From positions 2,418,001 to 2,482,000 of the forward strand of contig CP018783.1 in assembly GCA_002025645.1 (NCBI GenBank): DNA of 64,000 nt, written 5' to 3'. The position numbers and the translations under genes are program-made. The notes under the pieces are model-generated. The model was not told the DNA's origin, did no database searches, and was given only the letters and a program-made list of their open reading frames with translations. This document shows, in pieces, positions 28,160 to 35,717 of this stretch (its first letter is position 1; each line of letters opens with the position of its first letter). Source of the stretch: Curtobacterium pusillum (GTDB lineage: Bacteria; Actinomycetota; Actinomycetes; Actinomycetales; Microbacteriaceae).

Positions 28160-28177
28160 ACTATACACCCGACTATA
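28160..28177 (-). promoter_or_regulatory. vapBC promoter/operator with doubled TATAGT
   Basis: On the minus strand TATAGT occurs twice, 12 bp apart (28177-28172 and 28165-28160), in an island of A/T unusual for the window. The downstream copy is a good -10; the pair is a likely VapBC autoregulatory site. Confidence 0.55.
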
Positions 28178-28210
28178 TAAAGCGTCGTGGAGCGGAGTCC
28201 AGGGCGTCCG

Positions 28211-29587
28211 TCAGCCGATGCGGATCAGCTTCTTGTTGACGAACTCGTCGGCCCCCAGGGGGCCGAGCTCGCGGCCGAAGCCACTCGCCTTGACCCCGCC
28301 GAACGGGAGCTCGGGGCTGTCAGCGCCGACGATGTTCACGTAGACCATGCCCGCCTCGATGCGGTCCGCGACCCGGAGTGCCTGCTCGGCGTCCGTCGTG
28401 AACAGGTAGGAGCCGAGCCCGTACGGGGTGTCGTTCGCGATCGTGATCGCGGCGTCCTCGTCCTCGACGCGGTAGACGGCCGCGACGGGGCCGAAGAACT
28501 CCTCGCGGTAGGCGTCGTTGTCGGGGGTGACCCCCGTCAGGACCGTCGGCGTGAAGGCGTTGCCCCGGCGCTCGCCGCCGGTCACGACCGTCGCGCCCTG
28601 CGCCGTCGCAGCGTCGAGCTGTTCCTGCAGTCGGTCGGCTGCCGCAGGGGAGGACAGCGGCCCGAGCTCGGCGCCGGGCGTCGTCGGGTCGGTCGGCGCG
28701 ACCGCGGCCATCGCCTCGGTGAACTTGCCCAGGAAGTCGTCGTACAGGTGGTCGGCGACGAGGAACCGCTTCGCGGCGTTGCAGACCTGGCCGTTGCCCT
28801 CGAGGCGGGTTGCCACGGCGGACTCGACCACGGCGTCGAGGTCGTCGGTCGACAGCAGGATGAACGGGTCGGAGCCGCCGAGCTCGAGCACGACCTTGGT
28901 CAGGTTCCGGCCGGCGATCTCGGCGACCGCGGCGCCGGCCCGGGCGGAGCCGGTGAGCGAGACGCCCTGGACGCGCGAGTCGGCGATGACGTCCGCCGCC
29001 TGGTCGTTCGTGGCGAAGACGTTCGTGTACGCGCCCTCGGGGAAGCCGGCGTCGTGGAAGATCCGCTCGATGGCCAGGGCCGACTCGGGGCACTGCGGGG
29101 CGTGCTTCAGCAGGACCGTGTTGCCGATGAGCAGGTTCGGGCCGGCGAACCGGGCGATCTGGTACGCGGGGAAGTTCCACGGCATGATGCCGAGCAGCAC
29201 CCCGATCGAGGACTTCCGGATGAACGCGCTGCCCTCGCTGCCCGGTGCGAGGGTGATGGGCTCGTCCGCCAGGAACTCCGACGCGTGGTCCGCGTAGTAG
29301 TCGTAGATGTCGGCGCAGAAGTCGACCTCGCCGACGGCCTGGTCGATCGGCTTCGCCATCTCGCGCACGATCGTCGCCGCGAGGTCGTCGCGACGCTCCC
29401 GGTACAGCTCGGCGACGCGGTGCAGCAGGGCCGCCCGGTCGGCGACGGTGCTGCGGTCGGCGCGGTGGGCCCGGTCCGCGGTGTCGATCGCCGCGCGGAG
29501 CTCGTCGTCCGTGATGGTGGGGAAGGTGGTGAGCACCTCGCCGGTCGTCGGGTCGGTGACGGCGTAGACGGTGGCGGTGTCGGTCAT
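28211..29587 (-). CDS. NAD-dependent aldehyde dehydrogenase (succinate-semialdehyde dehydrogenase type)
   Basis: Aldehyde dehydrogenase of 458 residues of the GabD2/YneI-like group. Motifs: IMPWNFPAYQIARFAGPNLL, SLTGSARAGAAVAE, Glu in LELGGSDPF and Cys in NGQVCNAAKRF, C-terminal ELPFGGVKASGFGRELG. Probably oxidises succinate semialdehyde or an aminoaldehyde. The ATG at 29587 overlaps the permease stop by 4 bp; it is the last gene of the leftward aguB-aguA...permease run. A second dehydrogenase only 3 kb from gabD suggests a different aldehyde or cofactor. Confidence 0.9.
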   Translation of the reverse strand: MTDTATVYAVTDPTTGEVLTTFPTITDDELRAAIDTADRAHRADRSTVADRAALLHRVAELYRERRDDLAATIVREMAKPIDQAVGEVDFCADIYDYYADHASEFLADEPITLAPGSEGSAFIRKSSIGVLLGIMPWNFPAYQIARFAGPNLLIGNTVLLKHAPQCPESALAIERIFHDAGFPEGAYTNVFATNDQAADVIADSRVQGVSLTGSARAGAAVAEIAGRNLTKVVLELGGSDPFILLSTDDLDAVVESAVATRLEGNGQVCNAAKRFLVADHLYDDFLGKFTEAMAAVAPTDPTTPGAELGPLSSPAAADRLQEQLDAATAQGATVVTGGERRGNAFTPTVLTGVTPDNDAYREEFFGPVAAVYRVEDEDAAITIANDTPYGLGSYLFTTDAEQALRVADRIEAGMVYVNIVGADSPELPFGGVKASGFGRELGPLGADEFVNKKLIRIG

Positions 29588-31011
29588 CGTTCCTCCTGTG
29601 CGTGCTGGTCGGTCAGCTGCTTGTTGACGCCCGTGACGGGCTGGTTCTCGTCGAAGCCCTTCGGCTGGATCCGGAACCCCTTCGTGATGACGAGCAGGTA
29701 CACGAAGCCGATCGTGGCCCAGACGCCGCCGGCGATCAACGCGTCGGCGTGCAGCTGAGACCAGAGAACACCGGTGAGCAGCATCGCGACGCCGGGCAGC
29801 ACGATGTAGGTGAAGCGGTCGCGGGCGGTGTGCCGGCGACCCTCGCGCCAGGCGAAGTGCACGATCACCGTCAGGTTGACGAAGGTGAACGCGATGAGGG
29901 CACCGAAGTTGATGTACGACGAGATCGTGTCGAGCGAGAACGTCATCGCGAGCAGCGTGACCGCACCGACGACGATGACGTTGAGGACGGGGGTCCTGGT
30001 GCGTGGGCTGACGTACCCGAAGACCTTCTTCGGCAGCACGTTGTTCCGACCCATCACGAGCAGCATGCGGGCGACGCTCGCGTGCGAGGCCAGGCCGGAC
30101 GCCAGGGCGGCGACGAACCCGGCGGCGACGAGGATCGCCTGGAACACCTTGCCGCCGACCAGCAGGCCGATCTGGGGGAGCGGGTCGTCGGTGAACTCGC
30201 CGAAGGGGGCGTTCGTCGGGAACCGGAGCTGCGCGAAGTACGCCGAGACCAGGAAGATCAGGCCGCCGATGAGCACGGTCAGCAGGATCGCCTTCGGCAT
30301 GATCCTGATGCTCTTCGCCTCTTCCGTGTACATCGTGACGGCGTCGAACCCGATGAACGAGAAGCACACGACGGTCGCCCCGGTGAGGAGCGCCGACATC
30401 GTCACGCCGTCGTGCACGAACGGCTCCGCGCTGACGATCGTGCCCGCGCCGGCGCCGCGGACGAGCTCGATCACGGCGAAGACCACGAAGGCGATCATCG
30501 CGAGGATCGCCCCGATGAGCAGGACCATGTTGAGGTTCGACGTCCCGCGCATCGACAGGCAGATGACCGTCGTGACGAACAGCGTGTAGACCACCACCGT
30601 CACCCAGGCGGGCAGCGCCGGGAACACCTGCTCGAGGTAGAGCCGGATGATCAGCGCGTTCACCATCGGCAGGAGCAGGTAGTCGAGGAGCGAGGCCCAG
30701 CCGACCATGAAGCCGGCGTTCGGGTGGATCGACTCCCGCACGTAGGTGTACGCCGACCCGGCCGCCGGGTAGACGCGGACCATCTTCCCGTAGCTCACCG
30801 CGGTGAGCAGCATGATCACGAGAGCGATGAGGTAGGCACTCGGCACGGCGCCGTCGGTCTGGCCGGACACGATGCCGAAGGTGTCGAACACCACGGTCGG
30901 GGTCATGTACCCGAGCCCGAGTCCGACGATGGCCCAGAGGCCCAGGTTCCGCTTCAGTGAGCCGCCGCGCGCCGGCGCTGCCGGGGCGGTGATCGCGATG
31001 GGTGATGCCAT
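29584..31011 (-). CDS. APC-superfamily amino acid/polyamine permease
   Basis: Integral membrane transporter of 475 residues with about twelve helices. The N-terminal LGLGYMTPTVVFDTFGIVSGQTDG matches helix 1 of APC permeases (the unwound GxG-type substrate site), and YPAAGSAYTYVRESIHP the loop after helix 2. Context (aldehyde dehydrogenase, agmatine deiminase, carbamoylputrescine amidase) suggests import of putrescine, agmatine or GABA, but specificity is inference. ATG at 31011 chosen as start of MASPIAITAP; an extra 21 residues from 31074 look spurious. Coupled to the downstream dehydrogenase. Confidence 0.88.
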   Translation of the reverse strand: MASPIAITAPAAPARGGSLKRNLGLWAIVGLGLGYMTPTVVFDTFGIVSGQTDGAVPSAYLIALVIMLLTAVSYGKMVRVYPAAGSAYTYVRESIHPNAGFMVGWASLLDYLLLPMVNALIIRLYLEQVFPALPAWVTVVVYTLFVTTVICLSMRGTSNLNMVLLIGAILAMIAFVVFAVIELVRGAGAGTIVSAEPFVHDGVTMSALLTGATVVCFSFIGFDAVTMYTEEAKSIRIMPKAILLTVLIGGLIFLVSAYFAQLRFPTNAPFGEFTDDPLPQIGLLVGGKVFQAILVAAGFVAALASGLASHASVARMLLVMGRNNVLPKKVFGYVSPRTRTPVLNVIVVGAVTLLAMTFSLDTISSYINFGALIAFTFVNLTVIVHFAWREGRRHTARDRFTYIVLPGVAMLLTGVLWSQLHADALIAGGVWATIGFVYLLVITKGFRIQPKGFDENQPVTGVNKQLTDQHAQEER

Positions 31012-31150
31012 GTGCGTGGACTTCCCTGTCGTTCTCGGCCGGGCGACGGTGCCCGGTTCGGTTCGGAGCAACATACCGACGGTGCGTCGGACGGGGGACC
31101 TGCCGTGACGTACAGGACGTCGGTTTCGTCTGTACGCCGCGGCGGGTGCG

Positions 31151-32164
31151 CTACGCGGGCTGTTGCTGGGTGATGCAGTGCAGGCCGCCGCCGCGGGCGA
31201 AGACCTCGCGTGCGTCGACCGTGCGGACCTCGCGGCCCGGGTAGACGTCGGCCAGGATGCCCCGAGCGCGGTCGTCGGCCGCGGGCTCGCCGAAGCCGCA
31301 CGCGATGACGGCGCCGTTCACCACCACGTGGTTCACGTAGTTCCAGTCGACCGGTCCGCCGTCGTCCGCCAGCGTCGCCGGCGCGGGGAGCTCGACGATC
31401 GTCGCGTCGGTGGCTTCCTCGATCGCACGCCGGACGATCGGCATCACGAGGTGGTCCGGGTGGCCCGGGTCCGGCTGCGCGTGCAGCAGGATCGTGTCGG
31501 TCTGCGCGCCCGCGAAGGTGGCGACCATGTCGACGTGCCCGCGCGTGCCGAGTCCGTCGTAGTCCCGGGTCAGCCCCCGGGGGAGCCAGATCACCTCGGT
31601 GGCCCCGATCGTCCGTGCGAGTTCCTGTTCGACCCGTGCACGGTCGGCGTACGGGTTCCGCCGGGGGTCGAGCTGGACCGTCTCCGTGACGAGGACGGTG
31701 CCCCGGCCGTCGACGTGGATCGCCCCGCCCTCGTTGACCAGGAGCGAGGGCACCCGTTGCACGCCGGCCGCCTCGGTGACGACCGCCGCGATCGCCGCGT
31801 CGCGTGTCCAGGTGGCCCAGGCGTTCGCGCCCCAGCCGTTGAAGACCCAGTCGACCGCACCGCGCTCGCCTGTCTCGTCGTCGACGACGAACGTCGGGCC
31901 GATGTCGCGCATCCAGAAGTCGTCGAGCGGTGCTTCGAGCACCTCGACCGCCCCGGCCAGCAGACGGCTCGCGTCGGCGCGTGCGACCGGGTCGACCACG
32001 ACGGTCACGGGCTGGTACTCACTGATGGTGTTCGCGGTGGTCGCCCAGGCGGTGCGGGCGGCCTCGGCGCTCGCCGGGTCGTCGCCGAGCGTGGCGCCGG
32101 GGCGGGGGAACGCCATCCAGGTGCGCTCCTGCGGAGCCGTCTCCGCCGGCATCCGCCAGGTCAC
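31151..32164 (-). CDS. aguA: agmatine deiminase
   Basis: Enzyme of 337 residues of the PPADPH/guanidino-modifying family, converting agmatine to N-carbamoylputrescine and ammonia. Motifs: RTWMAFPRP near the start, FWMRDIGPTFVVDD, NEGGAIHVDGRGTVLVTE, GHVDMVATFAG and the catalytic Cys330 in GGGLHCITQQ at the C-terminus. GTG start at 32164 overlaps the aguB stop (GTGA), so the two enzymes of the agmatine route are coupled. A gap of 139 bp separates it from the permease. Longer open frame upstream is a shadow of aguB. Confidence 0.95.
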   Translation of the reverse strand: MTWRMPAETAPQERTWMAFPRPGATLGDDPASAEAARTAWATTANTISEYQPVTVVVDPVARADASRLLAGAVEVLEAPLDDFWMRDIGPTFVVDDETGERGAVDWVFNGWGANAWATWTRDAAIAAVVTEAAGVQRVPSLLVNEGGAIHVDGRGTVLVTETVQLDPRRNPYADRARVEQELARTIGATEVIWLPRGLTRDYDGLGTRGHVDMVATFAGAQTDTILLHAQPDPGHPDHLVMPIVRRAIEEATDATIVELPAPATLADDGGPVDWNYVNHVVVNGAVIACGFGEPAADDRARGILADVYPGREVRTVDAREVFARGGGLHCITQQQPA

Positions 32165-33162
32165 GAGTGCACCGCCCTGGAGGCACGGATCGCCTCGCGC
32201 GCGCCGTACCCGTCGCGGACGGGGTCGACCTCCTGCACCAGGCCGCCGTACAGGTCGGGTCGCCTGGTCAGGTAGAAGGGGAAGAGGCGGAGCCACTCGA
32301 CGCGGGCGTCGAGGTCGAGATCGGTCACGAGGACGATGTCGGCGTCGCGCGGCGCCTCGACGAGCACCCGACCGAACGGGTCGGAGATGAACGACGAGCC
32401 GTAGAACGTGATGTCCCCCTCGTCCCCCCAGCGGTTCGGCACCACCATGAACTGGCCGGCGGTGATGCCGTTCGCGACGATGACCTGTCGCCAGATCGGT
32501 GCGGTGTCGAAGTCGGGGAAGGACGGTTCGGACCCGATCGCGGTCGGGTACGCGAGGACCTCGGACCCGGCGATGCCGTACGACCGCGCGACCTCGGGGA
32601 ACCACTCGTCCCAGCACGTCGGCAGGCCGAGGCGGAGACCCGCGGCGTCGTACACGGGGAAGGGATCGGCGTCGGCGCCCGGGCGGAAGTACGTGTCCTC
32701 GTAGTAGCCGGCGCTGATCGGGATGTGCGTCTTGCGGGTGCGGCCGACCAGGGTGCCGTCCGGCGCGACGAGGACCGCGGTGTTGTAGCCGCGCGGGTCC
32801 TCCGGCCGGTCGTCCTCGGCGGGCCGCTCGTACAGCGAGGCGTGGACGAACACCCCGTGACGCCGGGCCTGTTCCCGCGCGAACGTGGTCGTCGGGCCGT
32901 CCGTGAGGGACTCCGCATGCTCCTTCGGGGCGCCGTCCGCGGGGGTGTCGCCCGGGTACCGGGACAGCGTGAGTTCCGGCAGGAAGACCGCGTCGGCGCC
33001 GTTCGCGGCCGCGGTGGCGATGCCGTCGGCGAGGAGTCGGCGGTGTTCATCGGGGTCGTCGACCCAGTGGGCCTGCACGAGGGCGACCCGGGCGGATCGT
33101 CGTGGGGTGCCCGTGTCCTCGTGGAGGGGCGAGCGGAGCGGGGAGCCGGTGATGACGTCCAT
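32161..33162 (-). CDS. aguB: N-carbamoylputrescine amidase (carbon-nitrogen hydrolase)
   Basis: Nitrilase-superfamily amidase of 333 residues hydrolysing N-carbamoylputrescine to putrescine, CO2 and ammonia. The Glu-Lys-Cys triad is visible: Glu63 in LPELTLS, Lys144 in RTRKTHIP and Cys183 in LPTCWDEWFPE. Starting at the ATG 33162 the protein has about 23 residues before the family core (ARVALVQAHW). Coupled to aguA. The 3' end contains a CTGGAGGCACGG word of the repeat family (peptide AIRASRAV). Divergent from a VOC gene with a palindrome between. Confidence 0.93.
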   Translation of the reverse strand: MDVITGSPLRSPLHEDTGTPRRSARVALVQAHWVDDPDEHRRLLADGIATAAANGADAVFLPELTLSRYPGDTPADGAPKEHAESLTDGPTTTFAREQARRHGVFVHASLYERPAEDDRPEDPRGYNTAVLVAPDGTLVGRTRKTHIPISAGYYEDTYFRPGADADPFPVYDAAGLRLGLPTCWDEWFPEVARSYGIAGSEVLAYPTAIGSEPSFPDFDTAPIWRQVIVANGITAGQFMVVPNRWGDEGDITFYGSSFISDPFGRVLVEAPRDADIVLVTDLDLDARVEWLRLFPFYLTRRPDLYGGLVQEVDPVRDGYGAREAIRASRAVHS

Positions 33163-33171
33163 GACGCCATT

Positions 33172-33189
33172 GTTGATCGCATGATCAAC
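33172..33189. promoter_or_regulatory. operator-like palindrome between aguB and VOC gene
   Basis: GTTGATC and GATCAAC form a perfect 7-bp inverted repeat with GCAT spacer, 10 bp before the aguB start. Shape fits a GntR/TetR-type operator; no regulator gene is adjacent. Confidence 0.6.
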
Positions 33190-33222
33190 GAGCGCAACCC
33201 TCGGGCGGTGTTGGGTGGGTGC

Positions 33223-33663
33223 ATGAGCGATCCCGTCGTCACCCCGCTCGGCTTCTCGCACGTGCGGCTGACCGTCACCGACATCCACCGGAGCAAGGCC
33301 TTCTACGAACGGCTCTTCGGGATTCCGCCCGGCAGCGACTTCAGCGACCAGGTCGACGACCCGACCGTCCACGACGACCCGTGGCGGACGTACGGCGGGT
33401 GCTCGTTCACCTTCGGCGGGCAGACCCTCGGACTCCGGCCCGTCGCGCCGCCCGGTGACCGGTTCGACCCGGACCGCGTCGGCCTGGACCACGTGTCCTT
33501 CCGGGTCGCCTCCGTCGACGACCTGCACCGGGCCGTCACGCGGCTCGACGCGGCGGGCATCGCGCACGGGGAGGTCACCGACCTGCCTCCGTTCGGCCTG
33601 GTCGTCCTGTCCGTGCAGGACCCGGACGACGTCAACCTGGAGTTCGCCGCGCCCCGGCCGTGA
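33223..33663 (+). CDS. VOC-superfamily (glyoxalase/bleomycin-resistance-like) protein
   Basis: A 146-residue vicinal-oxygen-chelate protein with two beta-alpha-beta-beta-beta modules: GFSHVRLTVTDIHRSKAFYERLFG (about 10-33) and GLDHVSFRVASVDDLHRAVTRLDAAGI (about 88-114), ending LSVQDPDDVNLEF. His13, His91 and Glu near residue 141 are the likely metal ligands. Possible roles are glyoxalase, dioxygenase or resistance; the sequence does not decide. Start at 33223 gives the normal short N-terminus. Shares the promoter gap and palindrome with aguB. Confidence 0.85.
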   Translation: MSDPVVTPLGFSHVRLTVTDIHRSKAFYERLFGIPPGSDFSDQVDDPTVHDDPWRTYGGCSFTFGGQTLGLRPVAPPGDRFDPDRVGLDHVSFRVASVDDLHRAVTRLDAAGIAHGEVTDLPPFGLVVLSVQDPDDVNLEFAAPRP

Positions 33664-33719
33664 CTGTCCGGTCGGCGCGCGCGTCCCCCGGTCGTCGAGG
33701 TGACGCCAGCGAACCCGGC

Positions 33720-33742
33720 GTTGGCTGACACCGTCAGACAAC
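33720..33742. promoter_or_regulatory. operator-like inverted repeat before the SDR gene
   Basis: Arms GTTGGCTGAC (33720-33729) and GTCAGACAAC (33733-33742) are 10 bp with one mismatch around ACC, ending directly before the AGGAGG ribosome site. Typical layout for repression by a TetR- or XRE-type protein. Confidence 0.65.
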
Positions 33743-33752
33743 AGGAGGACAC

Positions 33753-34571
33753 ATGAGCAAGACCTGGTTCATCACCGGTGCGTCCAAGGGCTTCGGGCGC
33801 GAGTGGACGGAAGCCGCCCTCGAGCGCGGGGACTCCGTCGCGGGCACGGCGCGCAACCCCGACGACGTGCAGGCGCTCGTCGACCGGTACCCGGACACGT
33901 TCATCGCCGTGCAGCTCGACGTGACCGACCGCGAGGCGGACGTCGCCGCGGTCCAGCGTGCCGCCGAGCACTTCGGCTCCCTCGACGTCGTCGTGAACAA
34001 CGCCGGCTACGGGCACTTCGGCATGGTCGAGGAACTCACCGAGGACGAGGTCCGTGCGCAGCTCGAGACGAACCTGTTCGGAGCGCTCTGGGTCACCCAG
34101 GCGGCTCTGCCGATCATGCGCGAGCAGGGTTCCGGGCACATCATCCAGGTGTCGAGCATCGGCGGGATCAGCGCGTTCCCGACGGTCGGTGCCTACCACG
34201 CGTCGAAGTGGGCGCTCGAGGGGTTGTCGCAGTCCCTCGCGCAGGAGGTCGCCGGGTTCGGCATCCACGTCACGCTGATCGAGCCGGGTGGGTTCTCGAC
34301 CGACTGGTCCGGTCCCTCAGCGAAGCGGAGCGACGAGATCGCGGCCTACGCCGACGTGCGAGAGGCTGCCTCGAAGCGCCCATCCGCCGCCGACCCGGGC
34401 AAGCCGGAGGCGACCCGCTCGGCGATCCTCAGGGTCGTCGACGCCACGGAACCGCCCCTGCGTGTCTTCTTCGGCAAGTCCCCGCTCGGGATCGCGGAGC
34501 GGGACTACGAGTCACGACTCGCGACCTGGCGCGAGTGGCAGCCGGTCTCCGAGGAGGCCCACGGCTCCTGA
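33753..34571 (+). CDS. short-chain dehydrogenase/reductase
   Basis: Classical SDR of 272 residues, NAD(P)-dependent. Motifs: cofactor loop TGASKGFGRE near residue 9, DVTD, NNAGYGHFG, catalytic Ser in VSSIGGISA and YHASK with Tyr and Lys, then EPGGFSTDW. The TGASxGxG with Arg in NPDD region hints at NADP. A perfect AGGAGG site precedes the ATG. The family member type is often paired with an MmyB/XRE regulator in Actinobacteria; here the convergent partner is only a fragment, with which the gene's end overlaps by 60 bp. Substrate unknown. Confidence 0.9.
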   Translation: MSKTWFITGASKGFGREWTEAALERGDSVAGTARNPDDVQALVDRYPDTFIAVQLDVTDREADVAAVQRAAEHFGSLDVVVNNAGYGHFGMVEELTEDEVRAQLETNLFGALWVTQAALPIMREQGSGHIIQVSSIGGISAFPTVGAYHASKWALEGLSQSLAQEVAGFGIHVTLIEPGGFSTDWSGPSAKRSDEIAAYADVREAASKRPSAADPGKPEATRSAILRVVDATEPPLRVFFGKSPLGIAERDYESRLATWREWQPVSEEAHGS

Positions 34572-35042
34572 CGAGCCGATCACCGACAGCAGACGCAACC
34601 GGTCGGCGGACTCGCTGCCCGGCTCGGCCGTGTACACGAGCAGCGCCTGCGAGCTGTCGGGGTCCTGCAGCACCTGGCACTGCAGCGTGAGCAGCCCGAC
34701 CTCCGGGTGGCGGTAGTGCTTCACGTCACGTGGGCGGATGCCGACCTCGTGACGTGCCCAGACCTCGCGGAACTCCTCGCTGGTGGCGAGCAGCCGTTCG
34801 GCCAGGTGGGCGGCCCGGGAGCCGGGGCCACGGCGCGCGATCACGGTGCGGAGGCCCGAGGCGTACATCCGGGACAGGAACGGGTGGTCCTCCACGGGGT
34901 GGACGTCTCGGGACCGGGGATCGGCGAACCACCGGTACCCGATGCTCCGGTCGTCGCCACGGCGACCACTCGCGTCACCGGTGAGCTGCGCGGCGAGGGC
35001 CGTCTGCTGCAGGGTCTCGCCGAGTTGACGACGACGCCGCAC
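34512..35042 (-). pseudogene. N-terminally truncated MmyB-like XRE regulator (ligand-binding half only)
   Basis: The 176-residue frame matches the C-terminal part of the MmyB-like ligand-binding domain: SIGYRWFADPRSRDVHPVEDHPFLSRMYASGL, RGPGSRAAHLAERLLATSEEFREVWARHEVG, DVKHYRHPEVGLLTLQCQVL and the ending LVYTAEPGSESADRLRLLSVIG (cited in pieces as seen). The helix-turn-helix and first half of the domain are missing; upstream the frame runs directly into the stop of the next gene at 35070. No ribosome site supports the GTG at 35042. A deletion that replaced the 5' half is the simplest reading. It cannot bind DNA as it stands. Confidence 0.75.
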
Positions 35043-35069
35043 GCTTGTGGGACGTCTCCGAGGCGCTCG

Positions 35070-35717
35070 TCAGCTGATGATGTTGACCGCGCGCGAGATG
35101 ACCAGGGCCAGCAGGATGAACCCGCCGATCGACTGGTAGGCCATGATCATCTTCGCGCGGACGGTCATCGGCATGGTGTCGGTCGGACTGAACGCCATCA
35201 TGTTCGTCAGCGCCACGTAGAGGTAGTCGAGGTACACCGGTCGCCAGGCGGCGGTCGCCGGGTCGGTCTCCTGCGGGAACTGGAAGTCCGCTTCGTCGCG
35301 AGCGAAGAGGTCCGGCCGTCGCCGCGCCACCGGGCCGCCGCGGTCGAGCTCCCAGTACACGAGTCCGAACGCGATGATGCTGCTCACCCAGACCTGCAGC
35401 GCCGTCAGCAGCACCGCGCCGCCGTCGGGGTGCCCGTGCAGGAGCTGGTCGATCGTCCGGACGACGGTGAGCTGGTTCGCGACCGTGAGCAGGATCGCGA
35501 GGGCGAACGAGAGCCACCGGGACCACGTCGTCTCGCGGGTCAGGCGGCGCGGGTTGAACACGACGAGCGGGATGAGCAGCGACAAGCCGATCGCGGGGAC
35601 CACCCACGACGGGAAGAACAACACCTCGCTCGGCAGGAACAGGCTGAGCGCGAGGTTCACCAGCACCGCGACGGCGACCGGCGCACGGTGTTCGTGCTGG
35701 GGACGTGTCGACGTCAT
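35070..35717 (-). CDS. DUF1345-like/ion-channel-like membrane protein
   Basis: A 215-residue membrane protein with about five hydrophobic segments (about 12-30, 33-52, 68-90, 98-122 and 188-212). The pre-C-terminal segment YLDYLYVALTNMMAFSPTDTMPMTVRAKM is characteristic of a family annotated as DUF1345 or two-TM potassium-channel-like, in which a TNxxAFSPTDTMP turn stands where a pore loop would be; no canonical TVGYG filter is present, so ion conduction is unproven. ATG at 35717 overlaps the stop of the upstream ATPase by 4 bp, so the two proteins are made together. Confidence 0.78.
   Translation of the reverse strand: MTSTRPQHEHRAPVAVAVLVNLALSLFLPSEVLFFPSWVVPAIGLSLLIPLVVFNPRRLTRETTWSRWLSFALAILLTVANQLTVVRTIDQLLHGHPDGGAVLLTALQVWVSSIIAFGLVYWELDRGGPVARRRPDLFARDEADFQFPQETDPATAAWRPVYLDYLYVALTNMMAFSPTDTMPMTVRAKMIMAYQSIGGFILLALVISRAVNIIS

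Noticed and set aside
35070-35717. A true potassium channel
   Set aside because: The TVGYG/GYGD selectivity filter is missing; only a family-like resemblance in the pore region is seen.
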